From Bacteroidia bacterium (lineage in GTDB: Bacteria; Bacteroidota; Bacteroidia; Flavobacteriales; Schleiferiaceae), in assembly GCA_030424545.1 (NCBI GenBank), contig JAUHWL010000003.1, positions 186,001 through 250,000 on the forward strand: DNA of 64,000 nucleotides, written 5' to 3'. Under the pieces are notes generated by a model, which saw only the letters and a list, made by a program, of their open reading frames with translations, made no database searches and was not told the DNA's origin. This document shows, piece after piece, positions 53,502 to 61,876 of the stretch; the stretch's first letter is position 1; the number at the start of each line of letters is the position of its first letter. The position numbers and the translations under genes were made by a program.

Positions 53502-54696
53502 AATAGAAGCGCAGATTAACGAGGCCGATTGCCCGTTTTACGTGTTGGATATGGCCCAAGTAAAGGCCAATTACAATCGGTTTTACAGCGCGTTAACTTC
53601 GCACTACAAACAGGCAAAAATTGCGTACTCGTACAAAACCAATTACATGCCGCATTTGTGCGAAACATACCATAAATTGGGGGCTTGGGCCGAGGTAGTG
53701 AGCATGATGGAATACCAAATTGCCTTGAAAAATGGGGTAAATCCAACCGAGATTTTATACAACGGACCCGCCAAAAAATTCCGCGAAATAGAAATGGCCT
53801 TGCGCAACCAAAGCGTGGTGCACATAGATCATCTAAAAGAGTGGGAGTGGATAAAAACTTTTGCCGTAAATAACCCTGAGGTTTTGCTGAGGTTGGCCTT
53901 GCGCCTAAACTTTAAATTAAGCGACCAGAATGCTTCGCGTTTTGGATTGAGTCTAGAAAATGGCGATTTAAACACGGTTGCTAATGAAATATCAGCCATA
54001 AAAAATGCAACGGTAGTAGGATTACATTGCCACTTTACAACCAAAGATCGCAGTGTAAAATCATATCGCGAACGCGTTAAAAAACTCATTGTAGTTGCGA
54101 AAAATCTAAAAATTTCTAACCTTGAATATGTAGATGTTGGCGGTGGTTTTTTCAGCGAAATGCCAGAAATGTTAGAAAATCAGTTTTCGGCCGATATTCC
54201 AACGTTAGAAGAATACGGTACTGCATTAAGCGAGGAAATGAAAATGGGTTTCCCAAACGGAGGTCCGCTTTTGGTGGTTGAACCAGGCGCGGCTTTATCG
54301 GCCAACACCATGCAATTTTACTGTAAAATATGGGAGATTAAAAATCTGCATCATGCACCTGTAGCCATTTGTACGGGCAGTAAGTACAACATCAAGCCTA
54401 CTTTGCACAACCTGCAAATGCCTTACAAGGTGGTGCATCTTAACGAAGGTCAAAGCTTTTATAAAATAGCCGTTGCCGGATATACATGCAAAGAAGATGA
54501 TGTGTTGATTTACGAATATTCGGGGCCGTTGGCAGAAGGGGATTATCTCGTTTTTCAAAACATAGGCGCATATAGTTTAGTACTAAAACCGCCTTTTATC
54601 GAAGCCGATTTTCCGGTATTTGCGGTAGAGGAAGAAAACATTACTTTGGTAAAACGCAGACAAACTTTTGAGGATGTCCTGTCAACTTATCTTTAA
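53485..54696 (+). CDS. PLP-dependent amino acid decarboxylase (fold type III, LysA/NspC-like)
   Basis: A 403-residue fold type III PLP decarboxylase. Lys51 in AYSYKTNYM is the Schiff-base lysine of the alanine racemase/ornithine/diaminopimelate decarboxylase group; LHCHFTT near 178, DVGGGFF near 213 and VEPGAALSA near 262 follow, the last with Ala where the canonical EPGR motif has Arg. A YTCKEDDVL segment holds the catalytic Cys expected from the partner subunit. It starts at TTG 53485 within the ATP-grasp gene. It probably makes an amine or D-amino acid for the neighbouring ligase. Substrate unknown. Confidence 0.82.
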   Translation: MDLINKIEAQINEADCPFYVLDMAQVKANYNRFYSALTSHYKQAKIAYSYKTNYMPHLCETYHKLGAWAEVVSMMEYQIALKNGVNPTEILYNGPAKKFREIEMALRNQSVVHIDHLKEWEWIKTFAVNNPEVLLRLALRLNFKLSDQNASRFGLSLENGDLNTVANEISAIKNATVVGLHCHFTTKDRSVKSYRERVKKLIVVAKNLKISNLEYVDVGGGFFSEMPEMLENQFSADIPTLEEYGTALSEEMKMGFPNGGPLLVVEPGAALSANTMQFYCKIWEIKNLHHAPVAICTGSKYNIKPTLHNLQMPYKVVHLNEGQSFYKIAVAGYTCKEDDVLIYEYSGPLAEGDYLVFQNIGAYSLVLKPPFIEADFPVFAVEEENITLVKRRQTFEDVLSTYL

Positions 54697-54707
54697 CAAC
54701 GTTTAAA

Positions 54708-55631
54708 TTGGTGAAACTAAGTATTGTAAGCACACTTTATAATTCGTCCGGTACGGTTGAAGATTTCATCAATCGCGCTGGTGTTGTGGCAAAGAATTAC
54801 GCGTCAAACGATTTTGAAATTATTTTGGTAGATGATGGATCTAAAGATGATGGATTGCAAAAAGCCATTGCCAAAACAGAATTATTTCCCCAGTTAAAAG
54901 TGGTAGAATTGTCTAGGAACTTTGGTCACCACAATGCCTTGCGCGAAGGTATAGCACACGCCACGGGTGAATTAATTTTCATGCTTGATTCTGATTTGGA
55001 GGAAGAACCAGAATTGTTTCCCACATTTTTAGAACAGCTAAACAGCACTACAGATGCCGTAATAGGTGTACAGTCTAATCGTAAAGGCGGATTTTTAGAA
55101 CGTGTTAATGGAGCTATTTTTTGGAAAGTCTTTAATTTCTTAACCGATGTGAAAATCCCAAAGAATATATGCACCATTCGCCTAATGAAGAAAGAAGTGG
55201 CCCAAGCGATTTTAAAATTTCAGGAATCTGAATTTTTCTTTTCCGGAGTGCAAAACTTAGCTGGTTTCCATCAGGTTAATTTAATCATTCAAAAAAAGTC
55301 GAAGGGCTACTCGTCTTACACCTTAAAAAGAAGGATTGCTTTGATGATGAATGCGATTAGCTCGTTCTCTAGCAGACCGTTAATTTATCTTATTTCGTTA
55401 GGTACTATTGTGAGTTTGATTGCGATTGTATCTGGCATTATTTTACTGTTTAGAAAATTTGCACTTCATGCAGATTTCCAGCTGGGATGGTCTTCATTAA
55501 TTCTTTCCATTTGGTTTTTAAGTGGCGTTATCATGAGTATGACGGGCATCTTGGGGATTTATGTCGCAAAAATGTTTAATGAAGTAAAGCAGCGCCCAAA
55601 TACCATTGTGCGCAATATTTATAAAAAATAG
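54708..55631 (+). CDS. Polyprenyl-phosphate glycosyltransferase, DPM1/GtrB-like, with C-terminal membrane anchor
   Basis: A 307-residue GT2 of the bactoprenol-sugar type. LSIVSTLYNSSG at 4-15, VDDGSKDDG near 41-49 and FMLDSDLEEEPEL near 90-102 are the GT2 set, and VELSRNFGHHNALREG is typical of DPM1/GtrB. Two hydrophobic segments (about 225-248 and 264-285) anchor it in the membrane. It would transfer a sugar to undecaprenyl phosphate for periplasmic glycosylation. The start is TTG at 54708 or GTG at 54711. It lies 11 bases after the decarboxylase gene. Confidence 0.85.
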   Translation: MVKLSIVSTLYNSSGTVEDFINRAGVVAKNYASNDFEIILVDDGSKDDGLQKAIAKTELFPQLKVVELSRNFGHHNALREGIAHATGELIFMLDSDLEEEPELFPTFLEQLNSTTDAVIGVQSNRKGGFLERVNGAIFWKVFNFLTDVKIPKNICTIRLMKKEVAQAILKFQESEFFFSGVQNLAGFHQVNLIIQKKSKGYSSYTLKRRIALMMNAISSFSSRPLIYLISLGTIVSLIAIVSGIILLFRKFALHADFQLGWSSLILSIWFLSGVIMSMTGILGIYVAKMFNEVKQRPNTIVRNIYKK

Positions 55632-55636
55632 ATTCT

Positions 55637-56170
55637 ATGGATTTCTTCAATTATCAAGGTGATAAATGCCGATTGCGTCCTATTAAAATGGAAGACTTGG
55701 AGCATTCTGTTGTTTGGAGAAATGATCCTGAAGTACGGGATAATATACAAGGGTTTCGATATCCGGTAAGTGAAGAAATGGAGTCGAAATGGCTAAAGAG
55801 TTTTATAGAAACATCTGGGACAGACCGCGCAGGATTTGCCATTGAAGATGTGGTGGATGAAGTTTTAGTAGGATTTGTTTTTTTAAACAATATCGACTTG
55901 ATAAACAGACAAGCCAAGCTAGGAACAGTTCTTGGGAACAGGGCTAAATGGGGACATGGTTTTGGCACAGAAAGCAGTAAGTTAATATGCGATTACGGTT
56001 TTAAAATGTTGGGATTACATCGCATTTGGGTTGAAATTTTAAGCGATAACAAGGCGTCCATCCGCATGTGCGAAAAAATTGGGTTTGTACAAGAAGGGGT
56101 GATGAAAGATCACTTTTTTAATAATAATGCATTTCATGATGTAGTTTTTATGGGCTTGATTAATGGATAA
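55637..56170 (+). CDS. GNAT-family acetyltransferase (RimJ/PseH-like)
   Basis: A 177-residue GNAT. RLRPIKMEDLEHSVVWRNDP near residue 11, RAKWGHGFGTE near 107 (the acetyl-CoA loop) and ASIRMCEKIGFVQEG near 140 are the diagnostic elements, resembling RimJ-like and PseH-like sugar acetyltransferases. It overlaps the WecE-like transaminase by eight bases, so it may N-acetylate the 4-amino sugar that enzyme makes, in the place of WecD. The substrate link is inferred from gene order only. Confidence 0.8.
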   Translation: MDFFNYQGDKCRLRPIKMEDLEHSVVWRNDPEVRDNIQGFRYPVSEEMESKWLKSFIETSGTDRAGFAIEDVVDEVLVGFVFLNNIDLINRQAKLGTVLGNRAKWGHGFGTESSKLICDYGFKMLGLHRIWVEILSDNKASIRMCEKIGFVQEGVMKDHFFNNNAFHDVVFMGLING

Positions 56171-57317
56171 CACTTTACCCAATTTTATCCCCTTCAACAA
56201 ACCTGGAATAGTAGGTAAGGAGCTGGATTACATTCAAGATGCCGTAAAACGTGGCCACTTAAGTGGAAATGGATTTTACGCCAAAAAATGCCAAAATTTG
56301 TTTGAAGAAAAATACAAATTTGGCAAATGTTTGCTCACTACCAGTTGTACCGATGCACTTGAAATGTGTGCTTTGTTGCTCAATGTAAAACAAGGCGATG
56401 AAGTAATTATGCCCTCATACACGTTTGTGAGTACGGCAAATGCATTTGCATTGCGTGGTGCAGAAATAGTGTTTGTAGATTCGGAAGAGTCAAATCCAAA
56501 CATGGCAGTTTCTCAAGTGGAAAAAGCCATTACAAAAAATACCAAAGCTATCGTAGCGGTGCACTATGCTGGCGTTCCATGCCAGATGGAGGTGCTTACT
56601 GCTCTAGCAAAAAAACACAACATTGTACTGATTGAGGATGCTGCCCAAGCTATTGACGTAAAATACCAAGACAAATATTTGGGTGCGTGGGGCGATTTGG
56701 CAACGTTTTCTTTTCACGAAACCAAAAACATACAATGTGGCGAAGGCGGCATGTTGGTAGTAAACAATCCCCAGTTTAAAGAGCGTGCCGAAATATTGTG
56801 GGAAAAAGGCACCAACCGTCAAGCGTTTTTTAGAGGACAAGTAGATAAATACCGTTGGGTAGATTTGGGTTCTTCGTTTTTATTATCTGAGTTGAACGCG
56901 GCTTATCTTTTTGCACAGATTGAAAAAATAGATCAAATTATGACTTGGCGAAGGGCTATTTGTGCGCGATACGAGAAAGGGTTAAAACGGTTAAAAGATC
57001 AAAGTTTGATTGATTTTCCAGAGCCATCATCGCCAAACGGCCATTTGTTTTACCTCAAGATCAAGAATCAGGAGCAGCGAGAAGAATTGATCAATTACCT
57101 GAAGAGCGAAAATATCTTGTCGGTATTTCATTATCAATGCCTACATAAAAGTCCGTTTTTTCTAAAAAACCACCCAGATAAAACACTAAGCAACGCAGAA
57201 GGATTTGAAGATACATTGGTTAGATTACCGCTTTTTAATTCGATGACCGAAGAAGAAACTAGTCAAGTAATTTCTAAGGTAAAAGACTTTTTTAACAACA
57301 TGAAAATCAATGCTTAA
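56163..57317 (+). CDS. wecE: dTDP-4-amino-4,6-dideoxygalactose transaminase (WecE/RffA-like)
   Basis: A 384-residue DegT-family transaminase. IPFNKPGIVGKELDYIQDA at 9-27, LLTTSCTDALEMCALLL near 57-73, MPSYTFVSTANAFALRGA near 83-100 and Lys188 in FHETKNIQCGEGG are close to the WecE pattern, including the RGQVDKYRWVDLGSS stretch. WecE converts dTDP-4-keto-6-deoxyglucose to dTDP-Fuc4N with glutamate. The coupled GNAT upstream and the hexapeptide acyltransferase downstream suggest Fuc4NAc or an acylated variant. The precursor enzymes RmlA/B are not present here. Confidence 0.85.
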   Translation: MDNTLPNFIPFNKPGIVGKELDYIQDAVKRGHLSGNGFYAKKCQNLFEEKYKFGKCLLTTSCTDALEMCALLLNVKQGDEVIMPSYTFVSTANAFALRGAEIVFVDSEESNPNMAVSQVEKAITKNTKAIVAVHYAGVPCQMEVLTALAKKHNIVLIEDAAQAIDVKYQDKYLGAWGDLATFSFHETKNIQCGEGGMLVVNNPQFKERAEILWEKGTNRQAFFRGQVDKYRWVDLGSSFLLSELNAAYLFAQIEKIDQIMTWRRAICARYEKGLKRLKDQSLIDFPEPSSPNGHLFYLKIKNQEQREELINYLKSENILSVFHYQCLHKSPFFLKNHPDKTLSNAEGFEDTLVRLPLFNSMTEEETSQVISKVKDFFNNMKINA

Positions 57318-57864
57318 AAGGCTATTAAATAAACTTAGAGGAGCACAGCCTAAAAAGGAAAGTCAGTTGGACATGCTTAAAAAGCGTGGATTAAAAGTTG
57401 GATCTAATTTTTTTATGGCACCAGGTTGTGTATTAGATCCGAGCCATTGCTGGCACATCAGCATAGGAGATAATGTGGCTTTAGGCCCTCAAGTTTATAT
57501 TTTGGCACACGATTCAATAATGCACCGTTTTATTGGTTATGGCAATGTTGCCAATGTTAAAATTGGCAATGATGTAACCATTGGCACAAGGGCAATTATT
57601 TTACCAGGTGTTACCATTGGCAATAGAGTAATGATTGGTGCTGGAGCGGTTGTAGCTCATGATATTCCAAACAATTCTATAGCCGCAGGAAACCCTGCAA
57701 AAGTGGTAGGATTGTTTAATAATTATTTAGAAAAACACAAAGACCGATTGAATAAACGCCCCACATTTGATGAAAGTTATCTGATGGAAAATGGCGTAAC
57801 GCAATCGCAAAAAGATGAAATGCTAAATGCTTGTGAAAAACATGGTAGCATTTATTTAAAATAA
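57310..57864 (+). CDS. Left-handed beta-helix acyltransferase (hexapeptide family)
   Basis: A 184-residue acyltransferase. Repeats of hexapeptide type cover residues about 40-140, including ISIGDNVALGPQVYIL, VKIGNDVTIGTRAI and VTIGNRVMIGAGAVV, followed by DIPNNSIAAGNPAKVV, the usual end of the maltose/galactoside O-acetyltransferase group. It probably O-acetylates or N-acylates a sugar. It overlaps the WecE-like gene by eight bases. It differs from the serine-acetyltransferase-like gene at 61265. The acceptor is unknown. Confidence 0.85.
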   Translation: MLKRLLNKLRGAQPKKESQLDMLKKRGLKVGSNFFMAPGCVLDPSHCWHISIGDNVALGPQVYILAHDSIMHRFIGYGNVANVKIGNDVTIGTRAIILPGVTIGNRVMIGAGAVVAHDIPNNSIAAGNPAKVVGLFNNYLEKHKDRLNKRPTFDESYLMENGVTQSQKDEMLNACEKHGSIYLK

Positions 57865-57877
57865 GCATAAAACGTTG

Positions 57878-58738
57878 ATGAATTATACAAAACCAAAAGT
57901 TATTGCCGAAATTGGTTGCAACCATATGGGGCAATTCGACATTGCCATTGAGCTCATAAAATTGGCCAAAGAATGTGGTGCTGATGTGGCTAAATTTCAG
58001 AAGAGAAACAATAAAGAACTACTCTCTGAAGAACAATACAATACCGCGCACCCTGTACCTTATAATAGTTACGGGAATACGTATGGCGCCCACCGTGAGG
58101 CTTTGGAGTTTGATTTACATCAACACAAGGAATTAAAAAAATATGCCGAATCTATAGGCATAACCTATAGTACTTCGGTGTGGGATGTAACGTCTGCGAA
58201 AGAAATAGTTTCGTTAAATCCGGAATTAATTAAAGTTCCATCTGCTTGTAATCACAAAATGGAAATGCTGACGGTTTTAAGAGATGAATATGATGGTGAA
58301 GTTCACATTTCTACAGGGATGACAACAACTACTGAAATTGAAGAGTTTGTTGCGTTTTTTGAAGAAAAGAATCAAGCCAAAAGACTTGTTGTGTATTCAT
58401 GTACAAGTGGATATCCTGTTCCGGTAAAAGATGTTTGTTTGTTGGAAATTGTAAAGCTTATTGATAAATACAGCACACGGGTAAAGTCGATTGGTTTTTC
58501 GGGTCACCATTTGGGTATAGCTATAGATATTGCGGCATATACGCTTGGTGCTCAATGGATTGAAAGACACTTTACCAAAGACAGAACATGGAAAGGTACA
58601 GATCATGCCGCCTCTTTAGAAGTTCCTGGATTGCAAAAAATGATTCGAGATTTAAACCATGCGTTTAATGCATTAACATATAAATCAGAAGAAATTTTAC
58701 CCATAGAAGAAGTGCAACGTAAAAAATTGAAAAACTAA
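57878..58738 (+). CDS. Short NeuB-like nonulosonate synthase without SAF domain
   Basis: A 286-residue NeuB homologue. AEIGCNHMGQFDIAIELI at the N-terminus, ADVAKFQKRNN near 35, STSVWD near 105, YSCTSGYP near 175, GFSGHHLGI and ERHFTKDRTWKG keep the PEP- and metal-binding residues. The chain ends just after the TIM barrel and lacks the C-terminal SAF domain found in NeuB at 40597. Canonical NeuB is about 340-350 residues and uses the partner subunit's SAF residue in the active site, so this version probably takes a different substrate. ATG at 57878 is chosen; TTG at 57875 is the alternative. Confidence 0.8.
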   Translation: MNYTKPKVIAEIGCNHMGQFDIAIELIKLAKECGADVAKFQKRNNKELLSEEQYNTAHPVPYNSYGNTYGAHREALEFDLHQHKELKKYAESIGITYSTSVWDVTSAKEIVSLNPELIKVPSACNHKMEMLTVLRDEYDGEVHISTGMTTTTEIEEFVAFFEEKNQAKRLVVYSCTSGYPVPVKDVCLLEIVKLIDKYSTRVKSIGFSGHHLGIAIDIAAYTLGAQWIERHFTKDRTWKGTDHAASLEVPGLQKMIRDLNHAFNALTYKSEEILPIEEVQRKKLKN

Positions 58739-58741
58739 ATT

Positions 58742-59482
58742 TTGATTATTGCCATTATCCCCGCACGCGGTGGGAGCAAAGGTATTCAGAACAAGAATTT
58801 AAAGCAGGTGAAAGGCCATCCGCTTTTAGCATGGAGCATTGCTGCAGCCAGAGCTGCGCAAAATGTAGACAGAATTATAGTGAGTACCGATAGTGAAGCA
58901 ATTGCAGAAATTGCAAAGCAATACGGAGCAGAAGTTCCTTTTTTACGTCCGGCTGAAATTGCGGATGACCAAAGCCGAGACCTTTCTTTTTTGCAACACG
59001 CTTTAGATTGGTTTTTGAAAAATGAAAATACAGTACCCGAATATGTGATTCAGTTGAGGCCAACATCGCCATTACGGACGGGCCAAATAATTGATGAAGC
59101 CATTGAGAAAATGCAATCAAACATTGCTGCAGATAGTTTGCGTGTGGTAACCAAGGCGCCAATTACGCCTTATAAAATGTGGACTTTTGGAGATGACAAT
59201 CAACTATATCCGCTTTTAGCGTTAAAAAATGTTGCCGAACCTTTTAACGAACCGCGCCAATCTTTGCCGCAAATTCATTGGCAAATTGGTACTCTAGATG
59301 TCATTCGTTCGCGAACAATTTTGGAGCAAAATTCGGTTTCGGGTAAAATTATTTTGGGATTAGAAGTGCCCAACACATGGGCTTTAGATATTGATCATGT
59401 AGAGGATTTAGAAAGGGCGACATCTGCCATAAGTCAAGTTCCCTTTAATGTTTTAGAAAACTTTTTGCATGCAGAAAAGTAA
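58742..59482 (+). CDS. CMP-sugar cytidylyltransferase (NeuA-like, second set)
   Basis: A 246-residue synthetase. IPARGGSKGIQNKN at residues 6-19 binds CTP, and NEPRQSLPQIHWQIGTLDV corresponds to the RQxLP sugar-site motif in a modified form. TTG at 58742 is the start, three bases after the short neuB-like gene. Together they form a nonulosonate-type pair independent of neuA at 46284 and of the one at 35721. It overlaps the Gfo/Idh gene by 14 bases. The sugar substrate is unknown. Confidence 0.82.
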   Translation: MIIAIIPARGGSKGIQNKNLKQVKGHPLLAWSIAAARAAQNVDRIIVSTDSEAIAEIAKQYGAEVPFLRPAEIADDQSRDLSFLQHALDWFLKNENTVPEYVIQLRPTSPLRTGQIIDEAIEKMQSNIAADSLRVVTKAPITPYKMWTFGDDNQLYPLLALKNVAEPFNEPRQSLPQIHWQIGTLDVIRSRTILEQNSVSGKIILGLEVPNTWALDIDHVEDLERATSAISQVPFNVLENFLHAEK

Positions 59483-60434
59483 AATTTTAATCACTGCAGC
59501 AGGAAGTATAGGCGAGCGCCACATTCGTAATTTATGGCAATTGGGCTTTCGCGATTTGGTGGTTTTTAGAACCCGAAACTTGCCTTTTAGAGATTTGGGC
59601 GAAGCGCAAGTACAAGTTGTTTTAGATTGGCAAGAAGCCATAAATGCTGGTGCCGATGCCGCTTTTGTCACAAGCCCAACACATTTGCACATGGAGCAAA
59701 CCTTAGCATGTTTAAATGCAGGTATGCATGTTTTTGTTGAAAAACCCATTGCACACAATTTAAATCAGAAGGCGGAATTGTATGCGGCTTTAGAAGCATC
59801 AAAAAAAGTATTGCAGGTGGGGTATATGCTAGAGTTTCACCCGTTTTTAAGGGAAATGAAAAGCTATTGCACCAAGTCTATTTTTGGGAGACTTATTTCT
59901 GCCGAAAGTTATTGGGGCGATTATTTGCCCAATTGGCACCCTTGGGAAGATTACAAAACATCTTATGCGGCATTAGAGCAAATGGGCGGTGGGGTGGCTT
60001 TAACGTTATCTCATGAATTAGATACCGTGCTGTGGTTGGTAAATGAACTTCCGCAAAAGCATTTCACGTTAAAATCAACACACCCTGTGTTACCTATAGA
60101 GGCTGATAATCTAACGGAAGTGATTATGCAATTCAAAGACAGTTCAATTGCGAGAGTGCATATGAATTACGTGGAGAAAAATCCCAGTCGAAGAACGGTT
60201 TTGCTTTTTGAAAAAGGAAGACTGACGTTTGAATATTTTGAGAACACGCTGAAAATAGAAGACTTTAATCAAGATACGGTTGAGATAAAAACCTGCCCTG
60301 AATTTGACCGCAACGATTTGTTTGTTAGTGAAGCCGAACATTTTCTAGAACGGATAAAAAACAAGGATGTGGGCGCGGATGCTGGATTAGAACGCGCCTT
60401 TGAAATCGTGAAAATATGTACCGAAAATGAGTAG
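59469..60434 (+). CDS. Gfo/Idh/MocA-family oxidoreductase
   Basis: A 321-residue NAD(P)-dependent sugar oxidoreductase. ITAAGSIGERHIRNL near the N-terminus is the dinucleotide fold start, VEKPIAHN at 90-97 contains the EKP motif and a later HELDTVLWLV segment has the catalytic-site His. Enzymes of this group oxidise or reduce ketose or aminosugar intermediates. It overlaps both the CMP transferase and the SDR by 14 and eight bases. In legionaminic or pseudaminic-related routes a redox enzyme acts at this place. The precise reaction is unknown. Confidence 0.82.
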   Translation: MQKSKILITAAGSIGERHIRNLWQLGFRDLVVFRTRNLPFRDLGEAQVQVVLDWQEAINAGADAAFVTSPTHLHMEQTLACLNAGMHVFVEKPIAHNLNQKAELYAALEASKKVLQVGYMLEFHPFLREMKSYCTKSIFGRLISAESYWGDYLPNWHPWEDYKTSYAALEQMGGGVALTLSHELDTVLWLVNELPQKHFTLKSTHPVLPIEADNLTEVIMQFKDSSIARVHMNYVEKNPSRRTVLLFEKGRLTFEYFENTLKIEDFNQDTVEIKTCPEFDRNDLFVSEAEHFLERIKNKDVGADAGLERAFEIVKICTENE

Positions 60435-61248
60435 AACGAGTTCAGAAATTTTTGATATCAACAACAAAGTAATTTGCCTCACAGGCGCTGCTGGTTTGAT
60501 TGGAACAACCATCGCTAACACGTTGTATGCTAACGGTGCAAAGTTGGTTTTGGGCGATGTAAATCTTGAAAAATTAAAGAAACAATTTTCTGGATTTGAT
60601 ATTAACCAGATGCTATTGATGCCTTTAGACATCACCAACCAAAGCAGTATTGCTGAATTGGTAAACGCAGCCAAACAAAAATTCGGACGCATAGACGTAT
60701 TGATAAACAATGCAGCTATAGACGCCAAATTTGAAAAGGACAGTAACACCGAATTGGCCTCGGTAGATTTTGCCGATTTCCCTTTAGATAAACTGCAACA
60801 TTCTATAGACGTAAACATTACGGGCACCATAAAGATGACGCAGGCGGTAGTGAAATTGATGATCGCTCAAAAATCAGGTAACATTGTCAACTTGGCTTCA
60901 ACCTATTCGTTAGTGGCTGCTAATCCTGGCTTGTATTTTAACGAAGGAGAGTCATTTAAAAACAAACCAATGGACTATTTGGTAACCAAATCGTTCATCC
61001 CAAACTTTACAAGATATTTAGCCACGCATTACGCTAAAGACGGCATTCGTTGTAACGCCATTGCGCCTCACGCCATTGATAACAATCATCCAGAAAGCTT
61101 TAAAAACAAACTAAAGCAGTTTTCACCTTTAGGCCGCATGAGTGATAGAAGCGAATTTGAGGGTGCATTTATCTATTTAATTTCTGACGCCAGCAGCTAT
61201 ATGACGGGCCATACTATGGTGGTAGATGGCGGCTGGACAGCTTGGTAA
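60427..61248 (+). CDS. Short-chain dehydrogenase/reductase (classical SDR)
   Basis: A 273-residue classical SDR. TGAAGLIG at 19-26 is the glycine motif, NNAAID near 97, NLASTYS holds the catalytic Ser, and YLVTKSFIPNF supplies Tyr and Lys. A DGGWTAW tail closes the fold. It may work with the Gfo/Idh enzyme to invert or reduce a position on the keto-acid, as PtmA-type SDRs do in legionaminic-related clusters. It is linked to them by overlaps. The substrate is a prediction only. Confidence 0.82.
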   Translation: MSRTSSEIFDINNKVICLTGAAGLIGTTIANTLYANGAKLVLGDVNLEKLKKQFSGFDINQMLLMPLDITNQSSIAELVNAAKQKFGRIDVLINNAAIDAKFEKDSNTELASVDFADFPLDKLQHSIDVNITGTIKMTQAVVKLMIAQKSGNIVNLASTYSLVAANPGLYFNEGESFKNKPMDYLVTKSFIPNFTRYLATHYAKDGIRCNAIAPHAIDNNHPESFKNKLKQFSPLGRMSDRSEFEGAFIYLISDASSYMTGHTMVVDGGWTAW

Positions 61249-61264
61249 TTATTGAACTTAAAAA

Positions 61265-61876
61265 ATGATTTTTACAACCATAGTAAATAAACTGGGCGGA
61301 TATTACGCGCTACGGCAAGTTGTTAAAAAGCATAAGTCTGGTCTTAAAAAAAAGGCTTATAAGTTTTTAATAAAGGCATTAGAACATGAAACAGGCGCGT
61401 TTTTACCCACTTATAACTTAATTAAAGGGCCAATAAACTTTATACATGGCACCTATGGAATTTTTATAAGTGGAGGTGCAATCATAGGAAAAAATTGTAC
61501 GATTTATCAACAGGTAACCATTGGGTCTAATATGTTGGTAGATTCTAAAGGTTTAGGTAGCCCTGTAATTGGAGATAACTGTCTAATTGGTGCAGGGGCT
61601 AAGTTGGTTGGAAATATTGTTATCGGGAACAATGTAAGAATTGGGGCCAATGCGGTTGTTTCATTTAATGTTCCAGACAATTGTGTGGTCGTTGCGCAAA
61701 GGGCTACAATTATTCAAAAAGAAGACTTAAATAATAAAATATACCAGCTAGGTAAAACTGGCTGGGGATACTATCAAGATGGTCAATTTATCTACGAAAA
61801 TGATCAAGAAATTCAAGATAGACTATATGGAATTAACGAGCACAAAACCTTTCAAAACAATAAAGTAAATGGGTAG
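61265..61876 (+). CDS. Serine acetyltransferase-like hexapeptide acyltransferase
   Basis: A 203-residue protein with a CysE-like left-handed beta-helix in the second half: GGAIIGKNCTIYQQVTIGSN near 74-93, VIGDNCLIGAGAKLVGNIVI and GNNVRIGANAVV. Although related to serine acetyltransferase, glycan loci carry many homologues that O-acetylate sugars, and the N-terminal helices are shorter than in CysE. It overlaps the next GT4 gene by eight bases. A sugar acetylation role is more likely than cysteine synthesis. The CysH homologue at 24945 is far away and not linked. Confidence 0.75.
   Translation: MIFTTIVNKLGGYYALRQVVKKHKSGLKKKAYKFLIKALEHETGAFLPTYNLIKGPINFIHGTYGIFISGGAIIGKNCTIYQQVTIGSNMLVDSKGLGSPVIGDNCLIGAGAKLVGNIVIGNNVRIGANAVVSFNVPDNCVVVAQRATIIQKEDLNNKIYQLGKTGWGYYQDGQFIYENDQEIQDRLYGINEHKTFQNNKVNG

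Noticed and set aside
53685..53873. Plus-strand open frame of 62 codons inside the decarboxylase gene
   Set aside because: A shadow frame of a conserved enzyme.
61265..61876. Housekeeping cysE linked to the cysH homologue
   Set aside because: The two genes are 36 kb apart, and the acyltransferase looks like the sugar-modifying form found in glycan loci.
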